Positions 1 through 10,441 of a stretch of DNA of 53,720 nt are shown here, piece after piece. Every line of letters begins with the position of its first letter. The stretch's first letter is position 1. The DNA lies in NCBI RefSeq assembly GCF_011058165.1, contig NZ_JAALEG010000035.1:1-53720 (forward strand), given 5' to 3'. The DNA is from Rhodococcus aetherivorans (lineage in GTDB: Bacteria > Actinomycetota > Actinomycetes > Mycobacteriales > Mycobacteriaceae). A program made the position numbers and the translations under genes. The notes beneath the pieces are model-generated. The model worked only from the letters and a program-made list of their open reading frames with translations. It was not told the origin of the DNA and searched no databases.

Positions 1-105
1 CTTGTGTAGGAACTTGAATCATCACCGAGACGGTCGTGCCCGCCCCAATCCACGCTCCCCGTCGAGTGCCATCTCGCACTGAAACCGCAGCTCAGCGGGC
101 ATCAC

Positions 106-918
106 TCACGACTTTGCCGAGGCCCTGTACTGGCCCCACTTCTGGTGAAAGACGTTGACGACCGGGTGTGCCCCCGTGGCGGCGGACCAGTAGATCGGAC
201 CGTTCTGAAGTGGCTGCGCTTGCCGTGCCCGTCCGGGTTGGTCAGCTCGTGGGTCGTCGGCAAGAGCAGGAAGCTGAACTGTGCACCGAGGGAGTTGTAC
301 TTATCGCGAATAGCGCCGCAGACCTGGAACTCCGACGGCCAGTAGATCTGGCATCCCGGAGCAACGAATGCTGTGATTCCGCTGCTCTCCTCCTGCTGGT
401 TCTTCTGAAGACGGGCCTCGGCGATCTCGGCCCGGTCCGCCTGCTCCTTGGTCCAGCCTGCGGGGAGTTCCTCCCGATCGGAACGCATCTTGCCCGGAAC
501 CACCTTGTCGTTGGGATTCTCGGTCGGCTTGCCCGTGTACTGGATCTTCCCGGGCCGACCCTGCTCGGGTTCCAGTGGGGCCAAGGGCGGGGATGCGCTG
601 GTCGTGGACTCGGATGTCGCAGTCGGGGCGGGCGAGCTGGTCTCAAGTTCGGCGGAAATGGCAGGCGCCGGCCCCGTTGCTTGCCGTGTTGTGGTCGCGG
701 CGGAGGCTGTCTCATCGGCAGCCGATACCGGCCCCGTCGCCGTGGGCGGCGGGATCGCTGTCGTGGTCGTTGGCGGTTCTGGGGGCGTCGTCTCGTCTGC
801 CACTTCAGCGGATGTTGGTGTGGGGGTTGGTGTCATGATGGGGCTGCAAGCGCGGTACTCACCCCGGATACCGCGATCGCCGCCACGACTGCGACGGTCC
901 CCAGCGCGCGAGCGGTGC
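106..918 (-). pseudogene. Secreted LGFP-repeat protein, 5'-truncated and frameshifted
   Basis: The three reading frames of the minus strand together give a secreted cell-wall-type protein. A signal-peptide core (VAVVAAIAVSGVSTALAAP) is at about 845-900. A Pro/Thr-rich linker follows, then LGFP-type repeat sequence (GAIRDKYNSLGAQFSFLLLPT, then QNGPIYWSAATGAHPVVNVF). LGFP repeats are known from envelope-attached proteins of mycolate-containing actinobacteria. Two one-base shifts separate these parts: near 840-843 (GGGG on the plus strand) and near 207. Adding one G on the plus strand at each place restores a single frame ending at the stop at 106-108. The N-terminal start is lost where the IS630 tail begins at about 919. 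The signal peptide and repeats are read directly. Whether the indels are real or sequencing errors cannot be decided here, but the 5' truncation is real. Confidence 0.7.
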
Positions 919-1080
919 GCCTGGATCGATACCTGGAACGACAATCCGCGCCCCTTCCGCTGGACCAAGACCGCCGACGAGATCCTCAAGTCCCTCGCCG
1001 ACTACCTCGCCAAAATCAACCCAACGACTACCACAACAAGGCAATAATTAAACGGCTGAATTTCTGACGCAGCACACTAG
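919..1080 (+). pseudogene. IS630-family transposase C-terminal remnant with right end
   Basis: Reads AWIDTWNDNPRPFRWTKTAD and continues EILKSLADYLAKIN, closely matching the C-terminus of the intact IS630-family transposase that ends at 3667 ([20 protein letters not shown]). The terminal bases (gacgcagcacac then TAG) are the right inverted end of a related but not identical element. Only the last 45 or so codons remain. The fragment replaced the start of the LGFP gene and now abuts the IS701-family element. Confidence 0.8.
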
Positions 1081-2510
1081 TAGGACTTTGTTAGGTTCAC
1101 CACTTCTTATTGTGAGGACTCGAGATTCGGCGTGGCGTCCGGGACGATGACCAGGTGGATGCCGCTGCCCTGACCGATGTCGGTGAACGTCTCGATGCGT
1201 TCGTCGAGCAGGTGTTCTCATCCCTCAAGCGCAAGGATCAGCGGGCGACGGCGGGGGTGTATGCGCGGGGGTTGATGCTCGACGGTCGCCGCAAGTCGAT
1301 GCAGCCGATGGCCGACCGGCTCGGGGTCGATCACCAACGCTTGCAGCAGTTCGTCACGACCTCACCGTGGGATCCGGTGCCGGTCCGGAAAACGCTGTCC
1401 CGTAAGGCGTGTGATCTGATCGGACCGGATGCGTGGGTCATCGACGACACCGGATTCGCCAAGGACGGCGACGCCTCGCCGTGTGTGGCCCGGCAGTATT
1501 CCGGCACCTTGGGCAAGGTCGGGAATTGTCAGGTCGCGGTCAGTGTGCACGCCGCCACCGACACCGCGTCCGCACCGTTGGATTGGCGGCTGTATCTGCC
1601 CGAGAGCTGGGACGATCGGTGCTGCGACGATCCGGCGACGGCCGCGGCGATCACCGCCCGACGGCAGCGGAACGCGATTCCCGACCAGGAGCGGTATCGC
1701 TCCAAGGCGGCACTCGCCCTCGAGATGCTCGACGAACTCGCCTCGTGGGGCCGGATCCCGCCGGTGGTCGTCGCCGACGCCGGTTACGGCGACTCGGCCA
1801 CTTTCCGTCAGGGTCTGACCGACCGCGACCTGGTCTACGTCGTCGCGGTCAAAGGTGCCACCCTCGCGCACCCGGGCGAGGCGGTCCCGGCCGCCGCCGC
1901 GTATTCCGGCCGCGGCCGGCCGCCGACCCGACGTTACCCGGCGGCGGTGACCTGCAAGGAGCTCATCGTTGCTGCCGGAGCCGAGGCGCTGACCGAAGTG
2001 ACCTGGCGTCGCGGAACCAAGACCGGCCCGGCCAATCCGAGAGCGGTGATGCGTTCGAGGTTCGTGGCGCTGCGGGTACGTCCGGCCAACCGCACCATCC
2101 CCCGGGACGAGGACGGTGTCCTGCCGCCGGCCTGGCTGCTCGCCGAATGGCCCCCCGGTGCGGCGCAGCCCACCGACTTCTGGCTGTCCACCCTGCCCGA
2201 GGACACACCCCTGCCGGAGTTGGTGCGTCTGGCCAAGATCCGCTGGCGCATCGAGCACGATTATCGGGAACTGAAAACCGGCCTCGGCCTCGACCATTTC
2301 GAGGGCCGCTCCTGGCTCGGCTGGCACCACCATGTCACCCTGGTCACCGCCGCGCATCTGTTCCTGACCACCCTGCGGCTGACCGACCCAAAAGCGTCCG
2401 GGCAGGACTGACCCTCTACGGCCTGGTGCGCGAACTCCAACGCACACTGGCATATTGGATCGGTACCTGCCCGACCTGCCACCACACCTTCCCGACCTAA
2501 CAAAGTCCTA
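1081..2510 (+). mobile_element. IS701-family insertion sequence, complete
   Basis: Perfect 15-bp terminal inverted repeats (taggactttgttagg at 1081-1095 and its complement at 2496-2510) bound a 1,430-bp element with one transposase gene. CTAG flanks both sides (1077-1080 and 2511-2514), a 4-bp target duplication fitting the YTAR preference known for IS701. The intact repeats, duplication and open gene point to recent insertion. Confidence 0.88.
1155..2411 (+). CDS. IS701-family DDE transposase
   Basis: 418 aa, GTG start. Hallmarks of the IS701/DDE_5 group are visible: YARGLMLDGRRKSMQPMADR near residue 35, the first catalytic Asp region AWVIDDTGFAKDG at about 93-105, VVADAGYGDSATFRQGL near 205-220, and the late acidic helix RWRIEHDYRELKTGLGLDHFEGRSW near 365-390. 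The gene fills the element between the inverted repeats. It is intact and could be active. Confidence 0.88.
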   Translation: MDAAALTDVGERLDAFVEQVFSSLKRKDQRATAGVYARGLMLDGRRKSMQPMADRLGVDHQRLQQFVTTSPWDPVPVRKTLSRKACDLIGPDAWVIDDTGFAKDGDASPCVARQYSGTLGKVGNCQVAVSVHAATDTASAPLDWRLYLPESWDDRCCDDPATAAAITARRQRNAIPDQERYRSKAALALEMLDELASWGRIPPVVVADAGYGDSATFRQGLTDRDLVYVVAVKGATLAHPGEAVPAAAAYSGRGRPPTRRYPAAVTCKELIVAAGAEALTEVTWRRGTKTGPANPRAVMRSRFVALRVRPANRTIPRDEDGVLPPAWLLAEWPPGAAQPTDFWLSTLPEDTPLPELVRLAKIRWRIEHDYRELKTGLGLDHFEGRSWLGWHHHVTLVTAAHLFLTTLRLTDPKASGQD

Positions 2511-2513
2511 CTA

Positions 2514-3664
2514 GTGTCCTGAGTCGTTAATTCACTGTCAGTTTGTTAGAGTACGGCATGGGTGATGGGCGTGGGCCGAAGCTGGCCGTGCTGGAATTGA
2601 GCCAGTCCGAGCGAGATACGTTGCAGGGCTGGGTACGACGCGGTAAGACCGCGCAGGCACTCGCAACGCGGGCGCGGATCGTGCTGGCCTGCGCGGAGGG
2701 CTTGTCCAACAGTGAGATCTCGCGACAGTTGCAGGTGTCGCTGCCCACTGTGGGCAAGTGGCGCAAGCGATTTGTCGAGCACCGGCTCGACGGCCTGACT
2801 GACGAGGACCGGCCGGGCGCGCCGCGCACGATCAGCGACGCCCAGGTCGAGAAGGTCATCACCACGACCCTCGAGGAGCTGCCGGCGAGCGGTGACAGTC
2901 ACTGGTCGACCCGATCGATGGCGGCGGCGACCGGGATGTCCCAGACGGCGATCTCGCGGATCTGGCGGGCATTCGGCCTGCAGCCGCACCTGGTGGACAC
3001 GTGGAAGCTCTCGACCGATCCGCTGTTCATCGACAAGGTCCGCGACGTGGTGGGGTTGTACCTCGATCCCCCCGACAAGGCGATGGTGCTGGCGGTGGAC
3101 GAGAAATCGCAGATGCAGGCGCTCGATCGCACCGCCCCCATGCTGCCGATGATGCCGGGCACGCCCGAACGCCGCACCCACGACTACGTCCGCTACGGCA
3201 CCACGAGCCTGTTCGCGGCCTTGGATATCGCCACCGGCAAGGTCATCGGCCAGCACCAGCGGCGCCACCGGCACCAGGAGTTCCTGCGCTTCCTCAAGAC
3301 CATCGACGCCAACACCCCCGCCGAACTGGACCTGCACCTGATCTGCGACAACTACGCCACCCACAAGACCCCGGCGATCAAGAAATGGCTGGCCGGCCAC
3401 CCGCGGTTCCACCTGCACTTCACCCCCACCTCGGGGAGCTGGCTCAACCTCGTCGAACGCTGGTTCGCCGAGCTGACCAACCGCAAACTCCGCCGCTCGT
3501 CCCACCACAGCGTCGAAGCCCTCGAAGAGGACGTCAATGCCTGGATCGCCGCGTGGAACGACGACCCGAAGCCCTTCGTGTGGACCAAGACCGCGGACGA
3601 GATCCTCGCCAGCCTCGCCCGCTACTGCACCCGAATCAATAAAACAATTAACGACTCAGGACAC
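2514..3664 (+). mobile_element. IS630-family insertion sequence, complete
   Basis: Terminal inverted repeats gtgtcctgagtcgttaatt (from 2514) and its complement ending at 3664 enclose one transposase gene. TA dinucleotides flank the element at 2512-2513 and 3665-3666, as expected for this family, which inserts at TA. The left TA lies within the CTAG that is duplicated by the neighbouring IS701-family element, so the two share a border. Confidence 0.87.
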
Positions 3665-3667
3665 TAG
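2558..3667 (+). CDS. IS630-family transposase
   Basis: 369 aa from the ATG at 2558; an in-frame TTG at 2543 is less likely. The N-terminal half is a paired helix-turn-helix region ([20 protein letters not shown] and [28 protein letters not shown] sequence). The C-terminal half is the Tc1/mariner-like DDE domain: [14 protein letters not shown] (first Asp), [12 protein letters not shown] (second Asp) and [12 protein letters not shown] (final Glu). The TAG stop uses the TA target duplication just outside the element, so the stop codon depends on the insertion site. A single unbroken frame suggests a functional enzyme. Confidence 0.9.
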   Translation: MGDGRGPKLAVLELSQSERDTLQGWVRRGKTAQALATRARIVLACAEGLSNSEISRQLQVSLPTVGKWRKRFVEHRLDGLTDEDRPGAPRTISDAQVEKVITTTLEELPASGDSHWSTRSMAAATGMSQTAISRIWRAFGLQPHLVDTWKLSTDPLFIDKVRDVVGLYLDPPDKAMVLAVDEKSQMQALDRTAPMLPMMPGTPERRTHDYVRYGTTSLFAALDIATGKVIGQHQRRHRHQEFLRFLKTIDANTPAELDLHLICDNYATHKTPAIKKWLAGHPRFHLHFTPTSGSWLNLVERWFAELTNRKLRRSSHHSVEALEEDVNAWIAAWNDDPKPFVWTKTADEILASLARYCTRINKTINDSGH

Positions 3668-4062
3668 CCGGGGTAGTTACTCGGTGCGGACGGGTCTCCG
3701 CAGAGACCGAATCGTGTGTAATCATCTAGCATTCGGCGTATTCGAAGGAGCGTCTCCCGAATCTCGTTGGTCACCAGTGGTCCGATATCGGACTCTTCCG
3801 CCAAGAACGAACGCCGCCATGTGCCCCACCATGTTCCAAGGCCACGACCGGGTTCCCGCACCGTGACCCGCCAGTCGGTATCCCAGCGTGATTGAAACGA
3901 ATTCGAGAACCTGATGACGATCTCTGCCTCGGGGTAGGTAAGATAGAGTGTGCTTGCTGTTGAGGTGATCTCCTGCACCCCGGGGAGACTCGTTAGGTCG
4001 ATGAGCGATCCAAGCGTCAGGGGTCTGCAGGGCGCGACCCGCGTCGTTTCGCATTGTTCCAT
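3664..4062 (-). CDS. Hypothetical protein, possibly 3'-truncated
   Basis: 132 aa with no family I recognise. The start is well supported: ccagggagaaccaaac precedes the ATG. The protein is soluble-looking, with many charged residues and a Trp-rich stretch ([13 protein letters not shown]). Its stop codon is formed by the TA duplication and edge of the IS630-family element, so the original C-terminus may have been lost. Codon use is less GC-biased than in the catabolic genes. A palindrome identical in its 16-bp core to those upstream of the monooxygenase operon and the acyl-CoA synthetase lies 167 bp upstream of the start (4229-4244). This links the gene to that regulon by inference. Confidence 0.55.
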   Translation of the reverse strand: MEQCETTRVAPCRPLTLGSLIDLTSLPGVQEITSTASTLYLTYPEAEIVIRFSNSFQSRWDTDWRVTVREPGRGLGTWWGTWRRSFLAEESDIGPLVTNEIRETLLRIRRMLDDYTRFGLCGDPSAPSNYPG

Positions 4063-4228
4063 GTTTGGTTCTCCCTGGAAGGCTTAGTGATTCAGGTATC
4101 AGTCGTCGGGCCACACAAGGACGCGTACGATCTTGGTGAGAAATCGCCAGGCTCTCAGCGACGAACACTACGGTCCCTGGATTCTCTCGCCATTGAGACC
4201 AGCGTCACACAGTCGCTGCGGTCTGACT

Positions 4229-4244
4229 ACCTCCGATCGGAGGT
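4229..4244. promoter_or_regulatory. Operator-like palindrome, copy 1
   Basis: ACCTCCGATCGGAGGT is a perfect 16-bp palindrome, preceded by T as in the other copies but followed by C instead of A. It lies 167 bp upstream of the minus-strand gene ending at 4062. Copies at 16258-16273 and 18481-18496 have the same core. Probable regulator-binding site. Confidence 0.6.
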
Positions 4245-4360
4245 CATGCCCAGCGGATGGTATGTGGATACCAGGTCCTGACATCTGGGCAGGATCGTGT
4301 TCAGTTGATCCACTCCGGTGGTGCCGTCGGGGAAATTCTGCACTAACCTGAAACTGGTCC

Positions 4361-4529
4361 GGGCTGATCTGGAGCGCTCCGGCGAGCGTGCACAGTGCCT
4401 TCTTGCAGTTCGGCCACGAGGGCGGCAAATGGGTAACAGTAATCGCCGCCCTGGACGAGATCGCGAAGATCATGCCGTTCCCGATCCTGGGCGTGGACAG
4501 TCCTGGGCAGTGAGTTCATCAATCATCAG
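4361..4529 (+). pseudogene. Transposase (integrase-core) fragment
   Basis: Reads GLIWSAPASVHSAFLQFGHE and then KWVTVIAALDEIAKIMPFPI followed by LGVDS. After a frame change, SEFINHQ follows. This matches the rve integrase-core signature in which a KW...AAL...FPFPI-LG-DSDNGSEFINH block contains the second catalytic Asp. Only this short piece survives, and it runs directly into the IstB fragment. It is not functional. Confidence 0.6.
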
Positions 4530-4531
4530 GT

Positions 4532-4690
4532 TCGACCCTGGTGACCTCGCAGTTCGATCCGCCTGACTGGTACAAGTCCCTCCAAGACGCAGTCATCGCC
4601 GAATCGATCCTCAACCGGATCGTCGCCGGCGCCGAGATCATCGCCCTCGACGGGCCGAACATGCGCCGCCACCTCGCCGACACTCGATAG
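4532..4690 (+). pseudogene. IstB-like ATPase C-terminal fragment
   Basis: The frame STLVTSQFDPPDWYKSLQDA continuing VIAESILNRIVAGAEIIAL up to the stop at 4688-4690 matches the C-terminus of IS21-family helper ATPases (TSQ...W...D...ADAILDRL...A..I.L.G). It lacks the P-loop half and any partner istA. It is not a copy of the intact istB at 6541, whose C-terminus differs. Confidence 0.65.
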
Positions 4691-4753
4691 CCGGACGTAG
4701 CGGCCGGACGGGCATCACCGCTATCCGATACCCGTCCGACCGCTACCCGATCG

Positions 4754-4981
4754 TCAGAACTGCGCTTTCCGAAGCACGTCCCAAACAGTGGAGGCACCGG
4801 TGCGTTTGCGTTCGGTGCGGACCCAGTTGCGCAGAGTCTCGCGACTGACTCCCAGGTCGTTGCCGATGCCGTCGAAGGTGTGGCTCGGATCGGAAAGATA
4901 CAACGCGACGGCATCGGCCCTGAACTCCGCCGAGTACGCCTTCTTGACCATTGGTGACATCTCTTCCTCTGGGTCCTTCAC
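4754..4981 (-). pseudogene. IS3-family OrfA (helix-turn-helix) fragment
   Basis: 75 aa. VKKAYSAEFRADAVALYLSD followed by a helix-turn-helix (FDGIGNDLGVSRETLRNWVR) is typical of IS3/IS911 OrfA. The usual start would be the internal Met of MSPMVKK (4957). OrfA is normally about 100 aa with a leucine zipper and a following orfB integrase. Here the frame stops after VLRKAQF and no orfB follows, so this is a remnant. Confidence 0.7.
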
Positions 4982-5188
4982 GACCCAGTGTTCACGATGT
5001 CCTCATTCAGGGGGGAGCCCCCGTGTCGGTGGCGTCGTCGCGGCTGACTTTGATGGCGCTCATTGAAAATGCCCAGTCCTGCTCACCGTAAGTGCTCACC
5101 CGTGTGGCTCCGCCGATGAGGGCGGGTCTCCTTCGATGCTGGTGGTCTCTGACCACGCACCAGCACCTCGAAGGAGACCCGCTTTCTC

Positions 5189-6544
5189 ATGTTGACATGG
5201 GAGGACGATGTGGAAATACACGCACTGCACAAGCGAGGCTGGACGATCTCGGCGATCGCCCGGCACACCGGCCGCAACCGGCGCACCATCCGCAACTACA
5301 TCAATGGCGTCACCACGCCGGGCGTGCGCAAACGGGCCGGTGAGGACCCGTTCGAGCCGTTCGTCGACTACGTGACGGCCCGGCTGCGCGAGGACCCGCA
5401 CCTGTGGGCGCGGACCTTGTGCGACGAACTCGAAGACCTCGGCTACACCGCGTCGTATCAGACGCTGACCCGCCAGATCCGCACCCGCAACCTGCGCCCG
5501 GTCTGCCCATCCTGCGCGGGCGCCACGGAGCGCCCGAACGCGGTGATCGAGCACCCGCCGGGGGAGGAAACCCAGTGGGACTGGGTCGAGCTGCCGGACC
5601 CACCCGCGTCGTGGGGCTGGGGCAAGACCGCGTATCTGCTGGTCGGCTCGTTGGCGCATTCGGGACGCTGGCGCGGGGTGCTCGCCCCGGCGATGACCCA
5701 GCCGCATCTGATCGACGGCCTCGACCGCGTCTGTCGCAAGCTCGGCGGCCTGACCCGCACCTGGCGGTTCGATCGGATGGCCACGGTCGCTCACCCCGAC
5801 AGCGGGAAGGTCACCGCCACGTTCGCCGGCGTCGCCAAGCACTACGGCGTGACGGTCGCGATCTGCCCACCGCGGTCCGGGAACCGCAAAGGGGTGGTCG
5901 AGAAGGCCAATCACACTGCCGCACAAAGGTGGTGGCGAAGTGTGGCGGACGAGATCACCGTCGAGCAGGCCCAGGCGAGCGTGGACAGGTTCTGCAGCCT
6001 GCGCGCCGATTCCCGGCTGCGGGCCACCGCCGACGGCAAGGCCTCGGTGCTGACCGTCGCCGCCCGCGAACCGTTGACGCCGGTGCCGGCGAGCCCGTAT
6101 CCGGTGGTGCTGCGCGAACCGCGGACCGTCTCCCGGCAGGCATTGGTGCCCTACCGCGGCAACCGCTACTCGGTGCCCCCGGAGCTGGCGTCGGCGCAGG
6201 TCGCCGTCACCCGGGTCCTCGGCGGCGAGGTGATCGACATCGTCACCGCCTCGCAGATCACCGTCGCCCGGCACCGCCTCGCCCCGGACGGGGCCGGGGT
6301 CGTGGTCCGCGACCACGGCCACGTCCACGCCCTCGAACAGGCCGCGATGGCCGGCGCCGCCACCGGTGGCCGGCCGCACCGCCGCAAGGAACGCATCCCA
6401 CCCGGACCCGACGCCCTCGCTGCGGCAGAAGCATTGCGCAACAACACAACCGACTCCGAATCGACGTCGATCACGGCGCGGTCGACGGTCACCGACCTGG
6501 CCGCCTACGAGCGCGCTGCCCGTGGAAGGAACACCCTCGCATGA
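5189..6544 (+). CDS. istA: IS21-family transposase IstA
   Basis: 451 aa. The N-terminal helix-turn-helix (IHALHKRGWTISAIARHTGR then NRRTIRNYING) is followed by an rve-type catalytic core: TQWDWVELPDP near residue 130 (first Asp), WRFDRMATVAHPDSG near 195 (second Asp) and GNRKGVVEKANHTA near 235 (Glu). A C-terminal Mu-transposase-like beta domain (YRGNRYSVPPELA) is present. It overlaps istB by four bases (ATGA), indicating translational coupling. Complete and probably functional. Confidence 0.9.
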   Translation: MLTWEDDVEIHALHKRGWTISAIARHTGRNRRTIRNYINGVTTPGVRKRAGEDPFEPFVDYVTARLREDPHLWARTLCDELEDLGYTASYQTLTRQIRTRNLRPVCPSCAGATERPNAVIEHPPGEETQWDWVELPDPPASWGWGKTAYLLVGSLAHSGRWRGVLAPAMTQPHLIDGLDRVCRKLGGLTRTWRFDRMATVAHPDSGKVTATFAGVAKHYGVTVAICPPRSGNRKGVVEKANHTAAQRWWRSVADEITVEQAQASVDRFCSLRADSRLRATADGKASVLTVAAREPLTPVPASPYPVVLREPRTVSRQALVPYRGNRYSVPPELASAQVAVTRVLGGEVIDIVTASQITVARHRLAPDGAGVVVRDHGHVHALEQAAMAGAATGGRPHRRKERIPPGPDALAAAEALRNNTTDSESTSITARSTVTDLAAYERAARGRNTLA

Positions 6545-7380
6545 CCACCACGCCCGCCTCCGACACCCCCATCGCCACCACCCCGCAGGCCACGAGCCTC
6601 TACCAGCGCCTGCGCGGACACCTGGCGACGCTCAAGCTGCACGACGCCGCCGAAGCCCTGCCGTCGGTCCTCGACCGGGCGCAGAAACAGGGCCTGTCGA
6701 TGACCGCCACCCTCGAACAGCTGCTCTCGATCGAGGTCGACGCCACCGAAGCCAGGCGCCTGTCCGGGCGGCTGCGGTTCGCGTGCCTGCCCACCCCGGC
6801 CTCACTCGAGGACTTCGACTACGACGCCGCGCCCGGCCTCGACCGGGCGCTGATCGCCGAGCTGGGCACCTGCCGGTTCCTCGAAACCGCGACGAACGTC
6901 CTGCTCATCGGCCCGCCCGGAGTCGGCAAGACACACCTGTCGGTCGGGCTCGCCCGGGCCGCCGCGCACGCCGGCTACCGCACCTACTTCACCACCGCCG
7001 CCGACCTCGCAGCCCGCTGCCACCGCGCCGCGATCGAGGGCCGATGGGCGACGACGATGCGGTTCTACGCCGGACCCACGCTGCTGGTGATCGACGAACT
7101 CGGCTACCTACCGCTGCCCGGCGAGGCCGCATCCGCGTTGTTTCAAGTTGTGGCGCAACGATATCTGAAAACCTCGATCGTCATCACCACCAACCGCGGC
7201 GTCGGCGAATGGGGCGAGGTCCTCGGCGACACCACCGTCGCCGCCGCGATGCTCGACCGGCTCCTGCACCGCTCCGTGGTCCTCAATCTCGACGGCGACT
7301 CCTACCGCCTGCGCGACCACCACGCCCGAGCCGAAAAGCTCCGACAGGCCACCACCGGCACCCGGCAACCGCTACAGTGA
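6541..7380 (+). CDS. istB: IS21-family helper ATPase IstB
   Basis: 279 aa. The AAA+ ATPase shows a Walker A motif (LLIGPPGVGKTHLSVGLARA near residue 122) and Walker B/lid (LLVIDELGYLPLP near 182). The N-terminal helices (LYQRLRGHLATLKLHDAAEA) are typical of IstB, which activates IstA and selects the target. The start ATG overlaps the istA stop. The gene ends just before the right inverted repeat. Confidence 0.92.
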   Translation: MTTTPASDTPIATTPQATSLYQRLRGHLATLKLHDAAEALPSVLDRAQKQGLSMTATLEQLLSIEVDATEARRLSGRLRFACLPTPASLEDFDYDAAPGLDRALIAELGTCRFLETATNVLLIGPPGVGKTHLSVGLARAAAHAGYRTYFTTAADLAARCHRAAIEGRWATTMRFYAGPTLLVIDELGYLPLPGEAASALFQVVAQRYLKTSIVITTNRGVGEWGEVLGDTTVAAAMLDRLLHRSVVLNLDGDSYRLRDHHARAEKLRQATTGTRQPLQ

Positions 7381-7469
7381 ACCCTGCTCACGGGTGGGCA
7401 CTTCCACCGAGCACAGTTGAGCACTTTCGATGAGCCTCATCAACTTGTCGTCGAGAACTTCTCTCCTGT

Positions 7470-9140
<1,671 letters not shown>

Positions 9141-9192
9141 TTACTTGTGCAACTGCGTCAAACTGCCTTCGGGCTTTGCGCGCGAGACCGAG

Positions 9193-9209
9193 ACCTCCTT
9201 AGCGGAGGA
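9193..9209. promoter_or_regulatory. Degenerate operator-like inverted repeat upstream of groEL-like gene
   Basis: ACCTCCttagcGGAGGA resembles the ACCTCC/GGAGGT palindrome found elsewhere, but the spacer is five bases instead of four and the last arm base differs. It lies about 120 bp upstream of the chaperonin start. It may be a weak fourth site or chance. Confidence 0.25.
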
Positions 9210-9244
9210 CACCGCGCCGGCCGACGGCAAATCAGCACCACAAA

Positions 9245-9292
9245 CCGTGGCTGCGCTGGGTACGCGGAGAAGACGCGACGGCGCAGCCACGG
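9245..9292 (-). terminator. Hairpin after alcohol dehydrogenase
   Basis: Arms CCGTGGCTGCGC (9245-9256) and GCGCAGCCACGG (9281-9292) pair perfectly over 12 bp around a 24-nt loop. It lies 12 bp past the alcohol dehydrogenase stop and before the groEL-like gene. There is no U-run, so it may be a terminator, an attenuator or an mRNA-stability element that sets the chaperonin level. The rest of the 9072-9304 gap shows no gene. Confidence 0.5.
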
Positions 9293-9304
9293 GATCCGAT
9301 CACC

Positions 9305-10414
9305 TCATGCGTGGATGATCACGCCGCGGATGTTCTTGCCGTCCCGCAAATCCTGATAGCCCTGGTTGACCTGGTCGAGGGTGTAGCGGGTGGTGATCAG
9401 GTCGTCGAGTTTGAGCTGTCCGGCGTCGTAGAGGCGCAGGAGACGCACGATGTCGTACTGCGGGTTGGACGAGCCGAACAACGTGCCCTTGATCGTCTTC
9501 TCGTTGAGGGTCAGATCGGTGCCCGAGACGTGCACGGTGAGCTTCGCCGGGTCCGCCAGTCCGGTGATCACCACGGTGCCGCCCTTGCCGATCACCGCGG
9601 TCGCCGCCGAGACCACGTCCTCGTCTACCGTGCCAACCAAGATCAGTGCCTGGTCGGCGCCCTGTCCCCAGGTGAGTTCGTTGACCTGCGCCGCGGCGCT
9701 TGCGGCGTCGGCAAAGGCATGGGTAGCACCGTACTTGAGTGCGGTGTCGCGTTTGAACGCCACCGGGTCGACCACCACGACATACTTCGCGCCCGCGCTC
9801 ACCGCACCCTGGACGGCGTTGATGCCCAGACCACCGATGCCGTAGATGACGGTCGTGTCGCCGGCCCGCACACCGCCGGCGTAGACTGAGGTGCCCCAAC
9901 CGGTCGGAACACCGCAGCCGACGAGCACCGCAGTCTCGAGCGGCAGCCAGTCGTCGATCTTGACTACCGAGTGCTGGGAGATGGTGGCGCGTTCGGAAAA
10001 GGTGCCGAGCATGCACATCGCCCCGAAATCCAGTCCGTTGCCGTGGAATCGGAAACTGCCGTCGGGCATGCACCCTTCGAGGATGGTGGCGCCCATGTCG
10101 CAGAGATTGGAGCGTCCAGTGGCACAGTACCGGCAGGTTCCGCAGTTCGGGATGAAGCTGCACACCACGTGGTCACCGGGTTTGACCTTGGTGACACCGG
10201 GGCCGACTTCCTCGATGATGCCCGACCCTTCGTGGCCACCGATGATCGGATAGCGCGGTGGTAGGTCACCGTCGGTCAGGTGCAGGTCCGAGTGGCACAA
10301 CCCGGCGGCGGTGTACTTGATCAACACTTCGCCGACGCCGGGACCATCGAGGTCGAGCTCCATGATCTCGAAGGGTTTCCCGGGTTCCAGCAACACCGCT
10401 GCTTTGGTTTTCAC
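9305..10414 (-). CDS. adh: Zinc-dependent alcohol dehydrogenase
   Basis: 369 aa. It oxidises the alcohol made by the monooxygenase to an aldehyde or ketone using NAD-type cofactor. It is a medium-chain dehydrogenase: catalytic zinc ligands in AAGLCHSDLH and GGHEGSGIIEEVG, the structural zinc cluster CGTCRYCATGRSNLC near residues 93-107, and the Rossmann motif IYGIGGLGINAVQGA near 190. Its overall sequence resembles the class III / NDMA-dependent (mycothiol- or mycofactocin-era) actinobacterial enzymes. It follows the aldehyde dehydrogenase by 27 bp with an aggagt ribosome site. The exact substrate cannot be read from sequence. Confidence 0.9.
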   Translation of the reverse strand: MKTKAAVLLEPGKPFEIMELDLDGPGVGEVLIKYTAAGLCHSDLHLTDGDLPPRYPIIGGHEGSGIIEEVGPGVTKVKPGDHVVCSFIPNCGTCRYCATGRSNLCDMGATILEGCMPDGSFRFHGNGLDFGAMCMLGTFSERATISQHSVVKIDDWLPLETAVLVGCGVPTGWGTSVYAGGVRAGDTTVIYGIGGLGINAVQGAVSAGAKYVVVVDPVAFKRDTALKYGATHAFADAASAAAQVNELTWGQGADQALILVGTVDEDVVSAATAVIGKGGTVVITGLADPAKLTVHVSGTDLTLNEKTIKGTLFGSSNPQYDIVRLLRLYDAGQLKLDDLITTRYTLDQVNQGYQDLRDGKNIRGVIIHA

Positions 10415-10441
10415 TTAATACTCCTTGTCGGTACGAGTTCG

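Larger units (their letters stand above)
5058..7436 (+). mobile_element. IS21-family insertion sequence (istA/istB)
   Basis: Imperfect terminal inverted repeats enclose istA and istB. The left end (about 5058-5105, containing gctcattgaaaatgc and gtgctcacccgtg) matches the reverse complement of the right end (about 7390-7436, containing gctcatcgaaagtgc and gtgcccacccgtg). Multiple internal repeats at the ends are normal for IS21. I could not identify a clear target duplication, so the exact outer boundaries are approximate. Confidence 0.8.

Noticed and set aside
5058-7436. IS21 target-site duplication
   Set aside because: No matching short direct repeat could be found at the two ends by eye; the boundaries may be off by a few bases.
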